Below, one piece after another: positions 1 to 7,419 of a stretch of 9,882 bases of DNA; the stretch's first letter is position 1; each line of letters starts with the position of its first letter. Made by a program: the position numbers and the translations under genes. Under the pieces are notes generated by a model that saw only the letters and a program-made list of their open reading frames with translations, made no database searches and was not told the origin of the DNA. This DNA comes from Planctomycetota bacterium (GTDB lineage Bacteria; Planctomycetota; UBA11346): the NCBI GenBank assembly GCA_024641365.1, contig JAHEDF010000114.1, positions 1 through 9,882 on the forward strand, in the 5' to 3' direction.

Positions 1-528
1 CTGCGCATTCGCGACACGGGCCTCATGCCAGAACCACTCATGGCGTCATTAAGTGGTTTAACGCCACCTGGAACCTATGCTGCTAGCGATGATAATTATC
101 CTATTGGCAAATTAATACCGCTCGTTGATCGCATGCAATTAGATGGCGACGTCGCCGCCATGGCTTTAGCATTAAAAGACAGCAACGCAGCCGTTCGGCT
201 ATGGGCGGTTATTGCCAGCCAACAACTTACGTCATTACCAGCAGAATTAGATATTGCCGGCGCATTAGCTGATCCGCAAATGATGGTGCGTGTTGCGGCA
301 GTCGAAGCATTACTGCGCCGTGGTGATAATGAAGCGGCAAAGAAAACCCTCAATGCGATTTTAAATGACGCAGATGTGTGGCAGGTGCGATTAGCAGCGC
401 TGAATGTCATTGCCCGTCTTAAATTAAAAGACGCATTCGTTGACGCTATCAATGCAGCGAAAGGTAAAGACAAAACCGATTATATTCAACGTTTATCAAG
501 TAATTTATTGGAAAATAAATATCAATAA
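1..528 (+). CDS. C-terminal part of a sulfatase-like protein with HEAT-like repeats (5' end outside window)
   Basis: The reading frame is open from base 1 and stops with TAA at 526-528, giving 175 residues. The ATG at 25 is internal, because coding-like sequence (LRIRDTGLMPEPLM) continues upstream of it. A DTG-LMPE segment followed by a G-TP turn and then alpha-helical repeats resembles the tail of secreted planctomycete/verrucomicrobial arylsulfatases, where a DLGFxPE-type motif follows the catalytic domain. Two or three HEAT-like repeats are visible, each with a D-x(4)-VR-x-A-V core: LKDSNAAVRLWAV, LADPQMMVRVAAVEALL and LNDADVWQVRLAALNVI. The sulfatase active site (C/S-x-P-x-R) would lie upstream and cannot be seen, so the enzymatic call rests on tail similarity only. 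A stand-alone HEAT-repeat protein is the alternative. The gene converges on the minus-strand glycosidase and is followed by a weak terminator-like hairpin. Confidence 0.65.
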   Translation: MRIRDTGLMPEPLMASLSGLTPPGTYAASDDNYPIGKLIPLVDRMQLDGDVAAMALALKDSNAAVRLWAVIASQQLTSLPAELDIAGALADPQMMVRVAAVEALLRRGDNEAAKKTLNAILNDADVWQVRLAALNVIARLKLKDAFVDAINAAKGKDKTDYIQRLSSNLLENKYQ

Positions 529-533
529 ACACG

Positions 534-559
534 ACATCTAAAATAAGATGTATTTTATT
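534..559 (+). terminator. Weak Rho-independent terminator candidate after the sulfatase-like gene
   Basis: ACATCT (534-539) pairs with AGATGT (546-551) around a 6-nt A-rich loop, and ATTTTATT follows. It lies 5 nt past the TAA of the upstream gene. The stem is only 6 bp and AT-rich, so it may be weak. The inverted-repeat element that begins just after it could contribute to termination. Confidence 0.4.
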
Positions 560-703
560 AACCGCAGAGGCAGCAAAGAGCGCAGAGGTCGTTTATAAAT
601 GGATTTTGGCTCATTTCATGTCCTTTACCTACCAATAAACAGTATTTTTATTGTAGATTTTTTAAAAAACCATCTCCGCGCTCTCTACGCCCTCTGCGGT
701 TAA
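558..703. repeat. Imperfect inverted-repeat (MITE-like) intergenic element
   Basis: The left arm at 558-588 starts TTAACCGCAGAGG. The right arm at 673-703 ends with the exact reverse complement, CCTCTGCGGTTAA (691-703). Inward of this 13-bp perfect match, about 12 of the next 18 positions still pair, including AGAGCGC. The roughly 84-bp interior is AT-rich. It contains a small hairpin (CAATAAA 633-639 with TTTATTG 647-653) and the palindrome TTTTTTAAAAAA (658-669). No ORF of useful size and no clear target-site duplication is present. From memory, and not checked here, sequences of the form ACCGCAGAGGCGCAGAG recur between genes in many environmental bacteria. That fits a dispersed, possibly non-autonomous mobile element. 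Lying between convergent genes, it could also act as a bidirectional transcription barrier. Confidence 0.7.
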
Positions 704-720
704 TTTCTAATCATCATTTT

Positions 721-2541
721 TTACTGTTTGCGAATCAGCACAGCCCAATCTTTGTCAGGATCTTGAGGAGATTGCCCAATAAATTGTGAACCACCGCCAG
801 TAATTGTGGCTTGTGATCCAACTACTAACGCACCGCCATCCCGAGGATTAAACCAGTGTACGGTGTAGGTGCCGCTGGCTCCGCTTAAATCAATAGCTGT
901 TGTGCCGCCGTTCGGTAAATAAATAGCGTAAATACTACCATTTTTAGCAAAACAATATTTGTCATTGGTGTTCGCGGCATTGCCAATAAGTGCATCTGCA
1001 TTTGTCATTTCCCAATACGGTAAATACGACACAAAAAAGGCACGAATATGGCGACAGTAATCCCACCAGCGATCGCGACTGCGGAAATTTTCTAAGGTCA
1101 AATCAGTCTCAACCGTTTTGTAACCAAAATAACATTCAACACCGACACCGCCTGCCATATAACATCCCCATAATGTTCCAGCACGCGTTTGATCTTGTGA
1201 TGGTTTAGTATTCTGATTGTAACCGGGCCAACCTGGATCTGGTGGTATACCAATTTGTGCCCCGCCTTGTTCGTCATTGGCAACCACCCATTTCTTTCCA
1301 GCTGCAGTTGACTCTGCGATCCATTGCAGCGTCTCTTGATGAACGTCGTTCCAGCCAATTTGAATTGAAACACCCGTGAGTTGCGAAGCGGTGCCTAATA
1401 AGGGACGATAGACCTGTTCCTGTTTTTTCGGAAAGGTATGTAATACCACCAAATGACGATACGGATCCGTGTCATGAAAATATTTTGTGATGGCCTGTAA
1501 CGCAGCTGTTGATTGGGTATTTTCTTCGCCCAAATTCCAATTGAGTGCTAAATGGTGACCAAAGCGAGCAATTAATTCACGATAATACAGTTTTCTTTCT
1601 TTGCCAAGTTCTCCCTGATCTAAGCCATACACTTTATCATCATCGTTTTCAGTTTCTTGGGTTTTAAAGTGCAAAAAGAGCCCTAATTTTTGTCCATGAC
1701 TAAAAACTATTTCCCATTGATCTAATTTCGAACAATCGAAGGTAAGACGTTGATTAAATGCCGTGTAGGGCCACACATCTTTGCCATCACCGCCAGCATT
1801 ATAAGTTAAAAACGAAAACACGTTGAGTTCTTCGGAAGCTAAATAATTTAATGCGCCAATAAGGCCTTTCCCTTTACCGTTTTGCCATGATGGGTCGCCT
1901 TTTTTCCAGTCACCGATGTGTGGTTTCCAGTCTTTTAATTTCTTTTTTTTGTCACCATGATAGCTTGTACCGTCAAAGTCGCTGTAACCTAAAAGGTTTT
2001 CCGGAGAATCGGCGCCTACTTTAATAAACCATTCATTATTGCCAGCGAAGCGCGGATAGCGCTCTCCAACATACTGGAGCCGACCTTTCGCGCGCAAGTC
2101 TGGTACCTTTTTATCACTGTCACTAATAGTAATTTTACCTTTTATACCATGATAAGGTTGTAATGGTTTACCCTGTGACGACACCGCTGCATCAGCACCC
2201 ACTACAAATGATACCGCATATGTCCACGTTCCCGTTACATCGGGAGATAAATGTGCACGCCAAATGTTTCCTGCTGTGGCCGATGATTCACCCGCATTGC
2301 CGTCAGCAGCAAAATAACCTGGGACGACATACGTATAGGTACCATTAGTAAAAGTTACCTCCATGCGGTAGTCCAAAAAAGGATTTGGTGTTCCTAATTC
2401 TGATGCCTGTGGGCCTACTAAATTGAGCGTTACTTTATGCCATTGTTGTAATTCACCAGATATGGTGACATCACCATCGGCGGTCCAGGCCGCGTTTAAA
2501 ACTAACAGTGAGGCAATAAATGGACGTAAACTAATGAGCAT
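721..2541 (-). CDS. Secreted DUF5060-type glycoside hydrolase with C-terminal putative collagen-binding-like domain
   Basis: This 606-residue protein has an N-terminal signal peptide (residues 1 to about 21, ending near NAAWTA-DGD). Residues 25-112 form a beta-sandwich resembling DUF5060, with the W-x-KVTL start and the [10 protein letters not shown] and GTWTYAVSF strands. Residues 155-505 form a (beta/alpha)8-like catalytic region containing [38 protein letters not shown] (334-343), ANDEQGG (421-427) and [22 protein letters not shown]. Glu339 or Glu340 and Glu424 are the best candidates for the acid/base and nucleophile. This comes from their position in the motifs, not from known biochemistry. 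Residues 525-606 look like the small all-beta domain (putative collagen-binding, PF12904-like) that closes DUF4038/DUF5060 glycosidases. Substrate is unknown; a plant or algal side-chain sugar is plausible. GAGGG (2546-2550) sits 4 nt before the ATG and supports the start. The gene appears monocistronic and convergent to the sulfatase-like gene. Confidence 0.85.
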   Translation of the reverse strand: MLISLRPFIASLLVLNAAWTADGDVTISGELQQWHKVTLNLVGPQASELGTPNPFLDYRMEVTFTNGTYTYVVPGYFAADGNAGESSATAGNIWRAHLSPDVTGTWTYAVSFVVGADAAVSSQGKPLQPYHGIKGKITISDSDKKVPDLRAKGRLQYVGERYPRFAGNNEWFIKVGADSPENLLGYSDFDGTSYHGDKKKKLKDWKPHIGDWKKGDPSWQNGKGKGLIGALNYLASEELNVFSFLTYNAGGDGKDVWPYTAFNQRLTFDCSKLDQWEIVFSHGQKLGLFLHFKTQETENDDDKVYGLDQGELGKERKLYYRELIARFGHHLALNWNLGEENTQSTAALQAITKYFHDTDPYRHLVVLHTFPKKQEQVYRPLLGTASQLTGVSIQIGWNDVHQETLQWIAESTAAGKKWVVANDEQGGAQIGIPPDPGWPGYNQNTKPSQDQTRAGTLWGCYMAGGVGVECYFGYKTVETDLTLENFRSRDRWWDYCRHIRAFFVSYLPYWEMTNADALIGNAANTNDKYCFAKNGSIYAIYLPNGGTTAIDLSGASGTYTVHWFNPRDGGALVVGSQATITGGGSQFIGQSPQDPDKDWAVLIRKQ

Positions 2542-2861
2542 AATTCCCTCAGATGAATTAATATAATCGTAAGCATGGTTACTTAAAGACGATGGCCATG
2601 TTGCATTCGCTTACTTGGTGCAACGTGTACGTGCCTAGAGAAGAACACCATATGAAATGGTGCTGTTTTAAGAGATCAGCCACGTGCAAGCATGCATTGC
2701 CCTACTTATGCGCATGAGCAGGTGGATTAGGCGTGAAAAATCGTTGTCTGTCTATGCACTAACTCAATCTTAACACCTCGGGAAGTGAGTGGAGCGCTAC
2801 GGATCTGCAGCTCGCTATAGCCACGTCAATTGCCAGGATCTCATTTCATTAGGGAACTACT
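2542..2861. other. 320-bp divergent intergenic region, no confident gene
   Basis: The region separates the starts of the minus-strand glycosidase and the plus-strand DUF6526 gene, so it should hold promoters for both. On the minus strand a -10-like TATATT lies at 2565-2560, but its -35 match is poor and the leader would be very short. No good plus-strand promoter is evident. Local inverted repeats include CACCAT (2646-2651) with ATGGTG (2657-2662), and AT-poor stretches near 2680-2720 and 2780-2825 that could fold. A 21-codon ORF (2652-2717) encodes four cysteines but has no further support. AGGGA (2851-2855) is the ribosome-binding site for the gene at 2862. No tRNA, known riboswitch consensus or mobile-element signature was recognised. 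Confidence 0.6.
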
Positions 2862-3305
2862 ATGTCAAAGCCGACTCTGCCACCGCAATCTTTTGCGAAT
2901 CATCGTCGCATGCCACCGCTCTTTTTTTTCATGCTTTTTGTTGTGCTCTTTATTGAATTTGTTCGCCGTGGTTATGGCTTTTTCACAGCGCCATCGTTGG
3001 AAAGTTTTTGGATGATGGTGGTTATGTTTGCTGTTATTGGTGTGGCCTATTATGCGCGCGCCAATGCTCAAATCGTGCAAGATCGCGTTATTATGTTTGA
3101 GGTAAAAACCCGTTTAGCACACGTGTTATCGGAAGAGCAACGTTCCGTCATTGGGCAATTAAGCAAACCACAATTAATAGGGTTACGTTTTGCGAGCGAT
3201 GAGGAATTGCCAGCGTTGGTAGAAGCGACAGTTAAGGAAAATTTATCAAATACAGAAATTAAAAAACGTGTCACAAACTGGCAAGCGGATTGGCAGCGCG
3301 TCTAA
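2862..3305 (+). CDS. DUF6526 family membrane protein
   Basis: This 147-residue protein has two strongly hydrophobic segments, about residues 20-37 (LFFFMLFVVLFIEFV) and 49-65 (SFWMMVVMFAVIGVAYY). A cytoplasmic-looking soluble half follows. That half carries QDRVIMFEVKTRLAHVL, then QLIGLRFASDEELPALV (residues 104-120), ENLSNTEIKKRVTNWQADWQRV and the stop. The IGLRFASDEE and IKK-x(3)-NW-x-AD-x(2)-RV motifs and the two-helix layout match what I recall of DUF6526, a family of unknown function. AGGGA at 2851-2855, 6 nt before the ATG, supports this start. Its TAA (3303-3305) shares a base with the ATG of the ABC exporter, so the two are very likely co-transcribed and translationally coupled. Whether the protein assists the exporter is inference only. 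Confidence 0.78.
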   Translation: MSKPTLPPQSFANHRRMPPLFFFMLFVVLFIEFVRRGYGFFTAPSLESFWMMVVMFAVIGVAYYARANAQIVQDRVIMFEVKTRLAHVLSEEQRSVIGQLSKPQLIGLRFASDEELPALVEATVKENLSNTEIKKRVTNWQADWQRV

Positions 3306-5128
3306 TGAAAACGGACGGTGCTGATAAAAAACCAAGTAATTCAGCGGCGGAAGCACGCTCGGTCATAGCAGCGCATCGTGGCCGCTTATTTTTTGGGTTA
3401 TTTATTTTATTGATCAATCGTGGTTGTGCGTTTGTTTTACCAGCATCTGCGAAATTGTTATTTGATGAGGTTATTCCCCATCACAACATCGATTTATTAT
3501 GGTGGTTAGTTGCTGGCGTATTAGTAGCTGTGATCGTGGAGGCTGCGACGGGCTTTGCCTTAGCACAATTATTAGGCATCGCTGCTCAACGATTAATAAA
3601 CGATATGCGAAAAGCGGTCCATGATCATGTACTACGCTTGCCCGTTTCACACTTCGACGCTACGCAATCCGGCGTGCTAATTTCACGCATCATGACAGAC
3701 GCAGAAGGTGTTCGTAATTTAGTTGGCACAGGAATTGTACAATTAGTTGGCGGAGTGCTTACAAGTCTTGTTGGTTTAAGTATTTTATTTTATCTCAATT
3801 GGCAATTAACAGTTTGTATATTAATAGCTTTAGGCATTTTTGGCGGGGTGTTATCGATTGCATTTAAACGTATTCGTCCGCTGTTTCGTGAGCGTAGTAA
3901 AATAAACGCTGAAATTACCGGGCGCTTAAACCAAACCTTGGGCGGCATTCGTATTATTAAAGCGTATGTTGGTGAACCACGCGAAAGACAGGTGTTTTCG
4001 CAAGGTGTAGAATCATTATTTGAACGGGTTAAAAAATCGATGACCGGTATTTCTGGCGTTTCAGCATTTGCGACCTTAACCATTGGCATAGTATCTGTGT
4101 TAGCGATGATCCTTGGCGGCAAAGCTGCGATTGCTGGCACAATGACAACGGGTGATTTATTTTTTTATATAGCATTAGCGGCATTAGTAGCAGCGCCTGT
4201 ATTTCAAATGGCAAATGTTGGCACACAAGTAACCGAAGCTTTTGCAGGGCTTGATCGCATTCGCGAATTACGATCTCAAATTCGTGAAGATGCGGATGAT
4301 GCCACTAAACAACCATGTCCGTCAATTTCAGGTGATGTCGAAATGCGCAATATATCCTTTGCGTATGAAAAGGACCGGCCGGTCTTACACGAGATTTCTT
4401 TTAGTGTACCCGCAGGCAGCACCACGGCATTGGTTGGGAGTAGTGGTTCAGGAAAAAGCACCTTAATAAGTTTGTTGATGGCATTTAATCGGCCACAACA
4501 CGGTGCGATTTTTGTTGATGGCACAGATATTCTTACGTGGCGATTAGCTGATTATCGGCATCACATTGGCGTGGTTATGCAGGATAATTTTTTGTTTGAT
4601 GGCACAGTGGCAGAAAATATTGCCTTTGCACGGCCAGATGCTTCGCGTGCTGAAATTGAACGCGTTGCTGCTATTGCTCGCTGTGATGAATTTGTGGATG
4701 GCTTTCCGCTTCGATACGACACTGTTGTTGGTGAACGTGGGGTAAAATTAAGTGGTGGTCAACGTCAACGCGTGGCAATTGCGCGCGCATTATTGGCAGA
4801 TCCGCGCATATTAATTTTAGATGAAGCGACTTCGTCATTAGACAGTGATAGCGAAGCGGCGATTCAAGCTGGTTTAGCAGCTTTGCGCAAAGGGCGCACG
4901 ACCTTGGTCATTGCGCATCGTCTCTCAACAATTCGTGCAGCAGATCAGATATTAGTGTTAGAGGCCGGTCGTATTATAGAACGTGGCACGCATCACGAAT
5001 TATTTACTGCAAACGGTCGTTATCGCGAATTACATGATCGCCAATACGCTTTTGAGCATGAACGTTACGTAAATCCAGGTGAAGAACTGAGCGGCGACAC
5101 ACAAATCAGACACATATCTACACCCTGA
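3305..5128 (+). CDS. MsbA-like ABC exporter, fused permease and ATPase
   Basis: This is a 607-residue half-transporter. The N-terminal half (about residues 25-310) is a type-I exporter membrane domain with roughly six helices. It includes the conserved coupling-helix region RKAVHDHVLRLPVSHFD and GRLNQTLGGIRIIKAY. The C-terminal half is a complete ATPase: Walker A GSSGSGKST (378-386), Q-loop QDNF (Gln426), signature LSGGQRQR (482-489), Walker B ILILDE (502-507), D-loop SSLDS and H-loop His538 (AHRLST). All catalytic elements are intact, so a functional homodimer is expected. The overall pattern resembles lipid A/lipid flippases, but the substrate cannot be read from sequence. ATG 3305 overlaps the upstream stop (TAATG). 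An in-frame TTG at 3290 would add five residues and is less likely. A terminator is not evident downstream, where mtnA begins about 70 nt later. Confidence 0.92.
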   Translation: MKTDGADKKPSNSAAEARSVIAAHRGRLFFGLFILLINRGCAFVLPASAKLLFDEVIPHHNIDLLWWLVAGVLVAVIVEAATGFALAQLLGIAAQRLINDMRKAVHDHVLRLPVSHFDATQSGVLISRIMTDAEGVRNLVGTGIVQLVGGVLTSLVGLSILFYLNWQLTVCILIALGIFGGVLSIAFKRIRPLFRERSKINAEITGRLNQTLGGIRIIKAYVGEPRERQVFSQGVESLFERVKKSMTGISGVSAFATLTIGIVSVLAMILGGKAAIAGTMTTGDLFFYIALAALVAAPVFQMANVGTQVTEAFAGLDRIRELRSQIREDADDATKQPCPSISGDVEMRNISFAYEKDRPVLHEISFSVPAGSTTALVGSSGSGKSTLISLLMAFNRPQHGAIFVDGTDILTWRLADYRHHIGVVMQDNFLFDGTVAENIAFARPDASRAEIERVAAIARCDEFVDGFPLRYDTVVGERGVKLSGGQRQRVAIARALLADPRILILDEATSSLDSDSEAAIQAGLAALRKGRTTLVIAHRLSTIRAADQILVLEAGRIIERGTHHELFTANGRYRELHDRQYAFEHERYVNPGEELSGDTQIRHISTP

Positions 5129-5200
5129 ACGGGAATGCATACACGTTGAACATTATAGCAAAAGATGGCTGACGCTTGCCGCGCTCAAAAGAGTTACACC

Positions 5201-6472
5201 ATGCGACTCATGCCAAGTAAAATGAAACGCCCAGCCACCAAACGTCCTGTTCGTAAATCAACGACCGCAACAGCGAAGCGCTCATCGTCGTCGACGAAAA
5301 AGCCGTCTGCGAAAAAATCAGCACGTAGTGGAAAAAAAGCGGCCAAACAAAAACGAGAACGTCCTGTGATTTCATCATTTGATGATTTCGAATTTTTACG
5401 AGGAGTTGATTGGCGCGGTCAATTATATGACGGTACGGTAATTTTATTAGATCAAACACAATTACCGAAAAAAGTTTCTTATCATCAAATTCGTGACATC
5501 GAAGCATTACGCGAAGCCATTATTGGTTTAGTTGTGCGCGGCGCACCGGCTATTGGTATTGCCAGTGCGTATGGCATTGTAGTTCACTTAGTACCATTTG
5601 CAGTAAAAGCGAAAAAGGCAAGTTCCTTAGAAAAGCAATTTAAAATAGCGTATACCCGCCTACTGAGTAGTCGCCCAACAGCAGTTAATTTACGTTGGGC
5701 ATTAGATCGTATGCGTGATTGTTTTGATCGTCATATCGGTGATTTAACTGCCATTGAGTTATGTGCACGTTTATTAATGGAAGCAAAACGAATTCATCGC
5801 GAGGATGCTGAATTATGCGCGCGCATCGCTGAAAATGGCGCAGCGTTATTACCAGTTAGTGGCGGTATTTTAACGCATTGTAATACCGGAGCGTTGGCGA
5901 CGGGTGGTGTTGGAACAGCAATTGGTTGTTTAGTACAAGCACATACGACGGGAAAAAACATTTCAGTGTATGCTGGTGAAACACGCCCTTTATTACAAGG
6001 TGCACGTTTAACGGCTTTAGAATTACAACGCGCTGGTGTTCCAGTAACCTTGATTTGCGATAATATGGCTGGTCATTTAATGCAACGTGGCCGTATTCAA
6101 GCTGTTATTGTGGGCGCAGATCGTATTACCGCAAATGGCGATGCAGCCAATAAAATAGGAACCTATAGTTTAGCGGTCCTCGCTAAGCATCATGGTATTC
6201 CATTTTATGTTGCAGCTCCCTATAGTACTTTCGATTTAACATTAAAAGACGGCATGGATATTGTCATTGAAGAACGTGCAGGCGATGAAGTTCGTGCTCC
6301 GCAAGGCGTGACCTTTGCACCAACCGACGTTGCTGTTGCTAATCCGGCATTCGACGTGACACCGGCTGATTTAATCTCTGCCATTATTACTGAACGTGGT
6401 GTTATTCATAAACCCACAGCTAAAACAGTGACAAAACTAATGTCTAATGGGCATAGTATTCCTGCTATTTAG
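5201..6472 (+). CDS. mtnA: S-methyl-5-thioribose-1-phosphate isomerase with basic N-terminal extension
   Basis: MtnA isomerises 5-methylthioribose-1-phosphate to methylthioribulose-1-phosphate in methionine salvage, in the cytoplasm. From ATG 5201 the protein has 423 residues. The core starts near residue 66 (LRGVDWRGQLYDG...LLDQTQLP). It contains VRGAPAIGIASAYG (112-125), SSRPTAVNLRWALDRM, THCNTGALATGG with the expected catalytic Cys227, AGETRPLLQGARLTALEL, and GADRI with the expected catalytic Asp307. The Cys-Asp spacing of 80 equals that of the Bacillus subtilis enzyme (Cys160/Asp240). Ahead of the core is a Lys/Arg/Ser/Ala/Thr-rich tail that is not part of the usual family length (about 340-370 residues). 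ATG 5201 is chosen for the AAGAG about 7 nt upstream; ATG 5165 would add 12 residues without a Shine-Dalgarno sequence. GTG 5366 would yield a conventional-length enzyme. The start is therefore uncertain, while the identity is not. Confidence 0.93.
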   Translation: MRLMPSKMKRPATKRPVRKSTTATAKRSSSSTKKPSAKKSARSGKKAAKQKRERPVISSFDDFEFLRGVDWRGQLYDGTVILLDQTQLPKKVSYHQIRDIEALREAIIGLVVRGAPAIGIASAYGIVVHLVPFAVKAKKASSLEKQFKIAYTRLLSSRPTAVNLRWALDRMRDCFDRHIGDLTAIELCARLLMEAKRIHREDAELCARIAENGAALLPVSGGILTHCNTGALATGGVGTAIGCLVQAHTTGKNISVYAGETRPLLQGARLTALELQRAGVPVTLICDNMAGHLMQRGRIQAVIVGADRITANGDAANKIGTYSLAVLAKHHGIPFYVAAPYSTFDLTLKDGMDIVIEERAGDEVRAPQGVTFAPTDVAVANPAFDVTPADLISAIITERGVIHKPTAKTVTKLMSNGHSIPAI

Positions 6473-6478
6473 AAATTT

Positions 6479-6871
6479 ATGAGCATGCTCCGCCTCATAA
6501 CAATACTGGTAAACGTATTATTGTTGTTTGGTATGGCGGTAGCTATTATGTCCCAGGCAGGTGATAGTAAACTTGCCTGGATATTATTACCATGGTTTGC
6601 TTGGCCATATATATTGGCGTTTCCCGCGTGGTGGCACGGAAAAAAACTCGTATCGCAAATTATGACATTAATTTTTATAGTTGTGTGCGCAGTGATTCAG
6701 GGTTTAGCATATGGTAAAGCCTTTATTTGGCATTTGGATTCACAGTCTGCGTATGGTTGGTTTATTAGTCCGCTCTATTGTTTGCCTATGGTGGTTTTTT
6801 TAATCCCGCATTATTTAGAACGTCGCCATGCGCGCACTGATAAATTAAATTCCTCCACCCGATCAACATGA
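6479..6871 (+). CDS. Small hydrophobic membrane protein of unknown function
   Basis: I do not recognise a family for this 130-residue protein. It is mostly hydrophobic, with about four predicted membrane segments near residues 5-25 (LITILVNVLLLFGMAVAIM), 33-50 (AWILLPWFAWPYILAFPAW), 60-78 (IMTLIFIVVCAVIQGLAYG) and 93-111 (WFISPLYCLPMVVFLIPHY). A polar basic tail (LERRHARTDKLNSSTRST) follows and is probably cytoplasmic. It starts 6 nt after the mtnA stop without an obvious Shine-Dalgarno sequence, so translation is probably coupled. ATG 6485 is an alternative start. Its TGA overlaps the ATG of arfB (ATGA at 6868-6871). The tight packing on both sides is the main evidence that it is a real gene. 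Confidence 0.75.
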   Translation: MSMLRLITILVNVLLLFGMAVAIMSQAGDSKLAWILLPWFAWPYILAFPAWWHGKKLVSQIMTLIFIVVCAVIQGLAYGKAFIWHLDSQSAYGWFISPLYCLPMVVFLIPHYLERRHARTDKLNSSTRST

Positions 6872-7311
6872 ATGACCCTGCTCCAGGTTTATTACGCTTA
6901 GCACCTGGGGTCGAAATACCGTTATCGGCTTTAACCTTTAGTGCCGCGCGATCAGGTGGCCCTGGTGGTCAACATGTCAACACGACGGCCTCTAAAATAG
7001 AATTACGATTTCTCATTTCCGCACTGCAAGGTTTATCATGGAAAGTTCATGATCGCTTGGTGGTTTTAGCAGGAAGTCGATTAACCGCCGACGGTGAGAT
7101 TATTTTAACGTGTGATGAAACGCGTAGTCAGCGTACAAATCGCGAATTAGTTATTGAACGTTTACGCGAATTAATTCGCGATGCACAAGCTGTGCCCAAA
7201 CCGCGGAAAAAAACGAAGCCAAGTCGTGGCAGTATTGAACGACGTCTCAAAGGGAAAGCCGCCACGAGTGAACGAAAACGTAATCGTTCACAGCGACCTG
7301 ACATCGACTGA
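6868..7311 (+). CDS. arfB: Alternative ribosome-rescue factor ArfB (YaeJ-like peptidyl-tRNA hydrolase)
   Basis: This 147-residue protein has the release-factor catalytic signature ARSGGPGGQHVNTTASKIELR. The GGQ (residues 33-35) hydrolyses peptidyl-tRNA in the ribosomal A/P site. It lacks the codon-recognition domain of RF1/RF2. Instead it ends in a basic tail (about residues 110-144) with KPRKKTKPSRGSIERRLKGK and SERKRNRSQR, the hallmark of ArfB, where the tail enters the empty mRNA channel of stalled ribosomes. Intermediate motifs LVVLAGSRLTADGEI and DETRSQRTNRELVIERLREL also match the family. The ATG lies in an ATGA overlap with the upstream membrane-protein gene. Length is typical of the family, making this the last gene of the mtnA cluster. 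Confidence 0.9.
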   Translation: MNDPAPGLLRLAPGVEIPLSALTFSAARSGGPGGQHVNTTASKIELRFLISALQGLSWKVHDRLVVLAGSRLTADGEIILTCDETRSQRTNRELVIERLRELIRDAQAVPKPRKKTKPSRGSIERRLKGKAATSERKRNRSQRPDID

Positions 7312-7328
7312 TGATATGTGAATACTGG

Positions 7329-7345
7329 TGATGGAATTTCCATCA
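7329..7345. repeat. Perfect 8-bp-arm palindrome after arfB
   Basis: TGATGGAA and TTCCATCA flank a single T, 18 nt past the arfB stop. As RNA it would form a short TGATGG/CCATCA stem with an AATTT loop. There is no T-run after it, so it could be a weak terminator, an mRNA 3'-end stabiliser or an operator for the next gene. It sits about 75 bp before the candidate promoter. Confidence 0.35.
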
Positions 7346-7419
7346 ATTAATGTATGTGAAAAGAACGGAATGGGTGGAAATGCTGATCGCTTCGAGCGCT
7401 AGCTGAGTGAAGTAAACGA

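Noticed and set aside
990..1373. Overlapping short ORFs on both strands inside the glycosidase gene
   Set aside because: Their products have no domain features, while the glycosidase frame carries conserved motifs through the same bases.
1950..2020. Lysine-rich stretch ([11 protein letters not shown]) inside the glycosidase, seen as a possible foreign insertion
   Set aside because: Lys/Trp/Gly-rich sequence before a [19 protein letters not shown] motif is what I recall as normal for DUF5060 glycosidases, so it is probably a standard loop.
2560..2567. Perfect TATAAT on the plus strand at 2562-2567 as a promoter for the DUF6526 gene
   Set aside because: There is no -35 element at suitable spacing, and it is nearly 300 nt from the start codon; the site is AT-rich by nature.
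3290..3304. TTG at 3290 as the start of the ABC exporter
   Set aside because: It lacks a Shine-Dalgarno sequence and would overlap the DUF6526 gene by 16 nt, whereas ATG 3305 gives the common TAATG coupling.
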